Positions 59,291-64,000 of a DNA stretch of 64,000 nt are shown piece after piece. Location of the stretch: positions 1,178,001-1,242,000 of the forward strand of contig BRON01000009.1 of NCBI GenBank assembly GCA_024345305.1, read 5' to 3'. Every line of letters begins with the position of its first letter. The first letter of the stretch is position 1. The translations under genes were made by a program, and so were the position numbers. Under the pieces are notes generated by a model. That model made no database searches. It had not been told where the DNA came from and saw nothing but the letters and a program-made list of their open reading frames with translations. This DNA is from Mrakia gelida. Lineage: Eukaryota; Basidiomycota; Tremellomycetes; Cystofilobasidiales; Mrakiaceae.

Positions 59291-61523
59291 ATGCCACCCT
59301 CCCCCTCCGGCTCTTCTTCGTCCCTCGAAGTCCTCCCTCCTCCCCCTCCACCTCCAAACGCAGAAGCCTCCTCCTCCTCCTCCTCAAGCTCCCACTCCAA
59401 CGTCGACGGACCTCCTCCAGCTCAACGCCGTCGGATCGAACGAGACGATCCTCCTCACCTCCCCGTCGCTTCAGGATCAGGGAGAAGAAGAGCTGCCGTT
59501 CCTGAGAGGGAGGTGATTGACTTGCTCGATAGCGACGAGGAGGACGACGACGACGTGAGGATCGTGATGGATACCGGTCCTCGAGGCAGGAGGAGAGGTG
59601 CGGGTTTGATGGGGGATGTAGATGGTGAGCGCTGTTCTTGTCAAGCTTTCAGAGTGGAGGAGGAGTGGGAGGAGTGGGAGGTGGTAGGGGTAGAAGCGAG
59701 AAAAATCTTCCTCGCTTGGGCTCGTCAGCTTCAAAGGGAGGACGAAGGAACACCCGAGCTGACGCCTCTCTCCCCTCCCTTCCCTCCCTTCCTTTCACCC
59801 CTCTCAGCTCACCTCCCTGCAGGACCTCTCCCCCGAGCTCACTTTCCACCCGCCTCTCCACCTCCACGACGGTCCCACTCTCCCTTCGATCAACACAACC
59901 ATCCCATCATTCAACGTCGTCCTCGTCCTCGCCCTCCTCAACCTCAACCCCAAGCTCAAGCTCACCCTCACCGACTCACCTCCCTCGCAGACTACGACTT
60001 CGCCTCCTCTGACGAAAACGACGACGATTACAACGAGGAGGAGGAGAGGATCCTAGCCGAAGAGACCGAACGCGACGACGATGTCTGGTCAGAGGGAAGT
60101 TTCCGTCGCGGCCGAGGAGGAGGAGGAGGAGGGGGGAGCGACGACGACGATGAGGAAATCGAGATGCTTTACGGACACGCCAACAACCCTCCAGCAGAAG
60201 GAGCAGGAGCAGGAGCCATCCTCGGTAACCTCTGGGATCGATTCAGAGGGAACCCTCCAGCCAACCCAGCAGCAGCTCCTCCGTCGCGAATGCAACTCCT
60301 CCTAGGTGTCCTCGCCGACGCCGACAGACGACGTGACGCTCCGGTCGACGCCGCGAGGCTCATCTTTGGCGGACCTGGTGCAGGTGCGGGTTACAGAGGT
60401 GCAGGAGGAGGAGGGGGACCAGGGTTGGAGGAACGCTGGAGAGAAGCAGGAGCGTTCTTCCCTCCCGAACCGAGGAAGACGAGGAAGATGTTCTCGAGGA
60501 ACTGTGAACTGGAGGTGCAGGGGGTGGAGGATAGTAGTAGTGAGGAGGAGACGGTGGTTGACTCCGAGGAGGAGATTGAGGTGGAGAGGGAGTTGAACGA
60601 GCAGGGCGAGGGCGAGGGAGGAGCGAGCTCGTCGTCGTCGAAACCCAACCCCGACCTCAACCCCAACCCACCCAAACCACTACCACCACCAAAGGAGGAG
60701 GACAGCGACGACGACGATTTGGTCATCATCAACGAAGACGGAACCGAAACCAAGATCAACGCTGCTTACTTCCCGACGCCCAACCCATCCAAACCCTCCA
60801 AAACCCACTCCTCCAAACACCAGTCCTCCAAATCCAAACGCTCCTCCAACACCCACCCCTCCCACCCCTCCACCGGAACCTCCCTCCCCCTCCTGAAGAA
60901 ACGCAAACGGAAAACCAACCTCGACCCTCACCTCACGTTCGGCTGCTCATCCTGCTTGCGACCGCTGCTTCTGGACGCGTCGACGAGCTCGAGGAGGATC
61001 TACGCGCTGGCGTGTGGGCATTTGGTGGATGGGTGGTGTTTGGGTGGACTGTGAGTGATCCTTTATCCTCTTGTCGGGCGGGAGAAATGGAGGGGAGAAG
61101 GGAGGGGAAGGAGAGACGGGAAGGGGAGACGCGTCGATTTCGATTCGACGCTCGTGCTCTCAGACCTCCTCCCGCTTTTCCTTCAAAAACAACAAAAACA
61201 TCTCGAAACTGACTCCCTCCCTCCCCCCTTCGTTTCCTTTCTTTGCTCGTCACAGCGAATCCCCACCCCCGCATCTCGCTCCTCCCATCCCTCCCGAAGC
61301 TCGTCCAACCAAGAAGGGCAAAGCTCGCGCGAAACCCAAACCGATCGAGTGGGTCTGGGTCTGCCCTGTGGAGGGGTGCGAGAGGGAGCATGTTAGTGAG
61401 CTGGTTTGGGTGGAGGGTCGGGGTGGGCGGGCGGGTGGTGAGGGAGGGAAGGAGGGTGAGGGAGGAGCGATGGGTTGGAAGGCTAGGAAAGGGGAGGGTG
61501 GGGTTGTGGGCGTTTATGTTTGA
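59291..61523 (+). CDS. Acidic RING-like zinc protein with a SUMO-interacting motif
   Basis: The N-terminus is Ser/Pro-rich and then carries EREVIDLLDSDEEDDDDVRI, a hydrophobic core next to an acidic run, the form of a SUMO-interacting motif. A long acidic, Gly-rich central region follows (SDENDDDYNEEEERILAEE). The C-terminal zinc region is FGCSSCLRPLLLDA, IYALACGHLVDGWCLGGL and, after an intron, WVWVCPVEGCEREHVSE, spacing that suits a RING or RING-like fold. With the SIM this suggests a SUMO-targeted ubiquitin ligase (Slx8/Rnf4-like), but the ring is not a textbook C3HC4, so this is inference. Intron 1 begins GTGAGC near 59625 although the frame stays open through it. Stop at 61521-61523. Confidence 0.65.
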
Positions 61524-62096
61524 TGGGGATGGGATGGGAAGAGGGGAGAGATATGTTTACCAGTGTTGGTTCGGGTCTTAGACGGTGATACGAGGAAAGG
61601 AGAGAGTAGTCGGGGAGAGAGAAGCGAGAGGGAGAGAAAGGTTGTGACGGACGCGAGAGAGGAACGGTTCTCTTACTTCCTTCTCTGAGTTATTTCCTCA
61701 GCGCTCCAGGTCAGAAGAAGAGTGCGCTCTGACTTTTGAGCTCGAGAAGACAAGAAGAGAGACGAACAGACGCAAATGGAAGGAGATCGCGACCTCTCGA
61801 CTTTCGAGTCGAAGGACGTGACTGTTTTCGCTCAACGGCATCTTCCCTCCTTCTTTCTCAAACCCACTCTTTCGGCGCCAGCTACCCAGAGGGAGAGATC
61901 AACTCTTATCTAAGTCGATACCAGCTTGGAACCTCGCTCAGCAGCAAGGTCTCTACGAGGAAACGTGAGCTTCGTCTCCGACCCACTTCCTTCCTCCTCG
62001 TCCCTTCCCTGCCTCCAGCTCTTCCTCAATACTGACTTCGACCCCGTTCGCTCTCCCTTCCACAGTGCGATCAACGCTCCCACTCTCGTCCCCGCC
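61524..62096. other. Spacer, with a possible upstream exon of the RNase III gene
   Basis: A GTGAGC...CTGAC...CACAG intron (about 61966-62065) lies upstream of the chosen start. Before it, an open frame ending LAQQQGLYEE would join in phase to AINAPTLVPAM-SQRF. This could be 5' UTR or an N-terminal extension; no ATG was found that settles it. Confidence 0.4.
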
Positions 62097-64000
62097 ATGT
62101 CTCAACGGTTCCAATACTCCTCTCCCAACACGTCCAAATGGAAGCCCTCTCCTTCGAACATCGACCCCTTCCACCTCCCTCCTCCCCTGGACATATACTC
62201 CTCAGATATCTATCGCCAGGTCTTCACCCACTCCTCAGCTCTCAAAGATGACATAGGACCTTACGGAGAAGGAGTGTTGATCCGCGAGAACCCCATGTTC
62301 GAGCAGTGGGAGCTTGAGGGAGACGCTGGTGAGTTGAGGGAAGGGACGAAGGAGGAAGGTGAGCTCGAGAGTCTTCCTGAGCTCACACGAACGACCCCTC
62401 CGCTCTCTTATTCTTCTTCAATGCAGCCCTGTACTACGAGGTCGCTATAATGCTCTCGGCGAGGTATCCTTTGCTCAGGGAAGGCGGTATCACGGTTCGT
62501 ACGACCGTTGCTTCGACATCGATGGTGAGCTTGAGCTTTGTTGATCGAAGCTCACCTCGCTCCCTTCTTCGCCGCCTTGACAGAAACTGCGAGAGAAGCT
62601 CGTATGCAACGATCTACTCGCCTAACTCACTCTTGGACTCAATCTTCATCGAGTCCTCATCGTCGGACCCTCCTTTCACTGCACTCAAAAGGGAATGGCG
62701 GATGTGTTTGAGGTTCGTCTTTCGCTTCCATCTGCCCTCTCTGCCTCTTCGTGGGCTCAAAGCTCCCCTGAGCTCTACACAAAATCGACGAGAGCTGAAC
62801 TCAGACTCTCACCTCCGTCCTCGTCTCCTCAGGCGTACATCGGTGGTCTCTTCCGAGAAGCAGGCCTTCGTTCAACCCTCTTCGAAGCTCGCTCCTGGCT
62901 CGATCAAGTCTTCTCCTCCGCCGTCTTCCCTCACCTGGACTTCCGAGCTCGATGCTTCATAGAGGCTTCAGCGATCAAGGAGTACAACTTAGTCGCCCAG
63001 TTCCAACATCGCCGATGGCAAGGGAACTCCTCCTCCAACCTGGCAAGGTCGTTTTCGTCGTCGTCGTCGCTCGCGTCCTCTTCGTACGACAACTCGGTGG
63101 TCTACGACGCTCCTCCGGCGAGTCCTTACCTGGAGAGGTACGAGCGGGAGAGGTTCGAGAGGGAGGGAGCTGTTAGTCCGTGGACCGGAAGGAGGCAGGA
63201 ACTCAGTCAAGAAGGCGAGGAGGAGGAGGAGGGCGATTGGAGTTTCGACCGAGAGGAGGAGGTCGTTGAGGGAGAGGAAACCTCGGAGCTCTCAGATTAT
63301 CTGGAGGAAGAGGAGGTGGACGAGTCGGAAGTCGAGATGGACCTCGATCCAGCATCGCCTGCTCGCTTTTTCCCTTCCTCCTCATCCTCCACCTCCATCT
63401 CCAACGCTCCTACCACTCTCATCGCCGAGGCCACCACATCCTCACTACCGCATCAACTATCCTCAACTCCCGTCGGCAGATCGAATCACATCCGTCGCGA
63501 TTCAGGCTACAGCTCCTCCAGTCACCTTTCCCTCCCAACCACTCCCTTTTCGCCTCAATCAACACCTCCTCCCCTCCCGCCTCCCACCCCGGCGGTACTC
63601 CAGCCTAACTTCTCAACATCCGCTACCTCCGATCCTCCCTCTTCCCTCCCGTTCGCTCTCAAACCGCCGGCAATCCGGCCCTCCCTCCCATCCTCATCGA
63701 CGCGTCCTCTTCGTCCGTCTCCTCTCTCCCAAGGACAAGGATCGTCAACTCCCTCGCACTCGAAGCCCTCCACATCCTCACCTCTCCATCTATCCACTCC
63801 TCTCGCACACCTCACCAAACCCAAAGTCCCATCTCGGCTCGCACAAGTCGTTCACTCCTTCTCTCCCTCAAGAATGTCAACTCCGGTCCGCCGTTCAACC
63901 TCCACTCCTCGTCGATCCCTCCTCCACTCGTCCACCCGTCCACTCCAACCCTCCACTCCTCAACGAGAACTAGTCGGTCAACTCGACCTCACCTCTCAAT
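62097..64000 (+). CDS. RNase III-domain protein, with in-frame stop; continues past the window end
   Basis: The N-terminal part has YRQVFTHSSALKDD, a family-like HxS segment, and the signature region FEQWELEGDA/ALYYEVAIML. KLREKLVCNDLLA follows, and after it LTLGLNLHRVLIVGPSFHCT and KGMADVFEAYIGGLFREAGL. The acidic metal ligands expected from E/D...D and D-x2-E (WELEGD, ADVFEA) are present. An in-frame TAA (62623-62625) separates LLA from LTLGL. Either the gene is a pseudogene or allele with a nonsense change, or a 90-nt in-frame intron (62602-62691, with a CTAAC) removes the stop together with conserved core. The C-terminal part is a long Ser/Pro-rich, acidic tail with no dsRNA-binding domain in view. 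Confidence 0.68.

Overview
The window is a gene-dense stretch of nuclear DNA from a basidiomycete fungus. The best guess is a red yeast of the Pucciniomycotina (Microbotryomycetes/Sporidiobolales type). The clues are many short spliceosomal introns per gene (often 50-100 nt; donors GTGAGT, GTTCGT or GTACGT; a CTGAC branch motif usually 15-35 nt before CAG), moderately high GC, an intron-split divergent H2A/H2B pair, and the protein families found. Placement below phylum level is inference. CDS coordinates run from start codon to stop codon and include introns. Exon joins were made by eye from splice signals, frame and family motifs.

Layout. 0.5-4.0 kb: MFS transporter of the allantoate-permease type (+). 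4.3-5.7: SAM methyltransferase (-). 6.2-10.9: MOV10/SDE3-type SF1 RNA helicase (+). 11.4-13.8: SGT2 co-chaperone (-). 14.0-15.2: mitoribosomal uL29m (-). 15.5-18.6: GUP1 MBOAT acyltransferase (+). 19.0-21.9: hexokinase (+). 22.2-24.4: HST3/HST4-class sirtuin (+). 24.8-26.9: tandem pair of diverged OTU-like proteins (-). 27.3-29.3: F-box protein (+). 30.0-32.5: proteasome ATPase RPT2 (-). 32.7-34.1: SDE2 (+). 34.6-35.0: small three-TM protein (+), followed by a decayed gene fragment. 35.8-37.6: RTA1-like membrane protein (-). 38.2-40.6: threonine deaminase ILV1 (-). 40.9-42.6: ALKBH8-type AlkB dioxygenase (+). 43.0-45.2: divergent H2A (-) and H2B (+). 46.1-51.1: tRNA exportin LOS1/XPOT (+). 51.8-52.2: second copy of the small three-TM protein (-). 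52.8-54.5: single-pass surface-type protein (-). 55.5-59.1: ARS2/SERRATE (+). 59.3-61.5: acidic RING-like protein with a SUMO-interacting motif (+). 62.1 to the window end: RNase III-domain protein (+).

Most genes are ordinary housekeeping genes, and neighbours do not form one pathway. Several encode RNA-handling proteins (MOV10-like helicase, SDE2, ALKBH8-like, exportin-T, ARS2, RNase III). Others act in protein quality control or ubiquitin biology (SGT2, RPT2, F-box, RING, OTU-like pair).

The most unusual observations are: (1) two adjacent paralogues that keep an OTU (A20/OTUD7-like) scaffold but have each lost catalytic residues; (2) a roughly 1-kb segmental duplication between 34.4-35.3 kb and 51.5-52.4 kb, joined in permuted order to a dead fragment of the neighbouring surface-protein gene; (3) micro-exons of 8-15 nt in at least four genes, one carrying the iron-binding Asp of the AlkB protein; (4) an in-frame TAA inside the RNase III core; (5) repeated 8-bp palindromes GACGCGTC, many inside introns.
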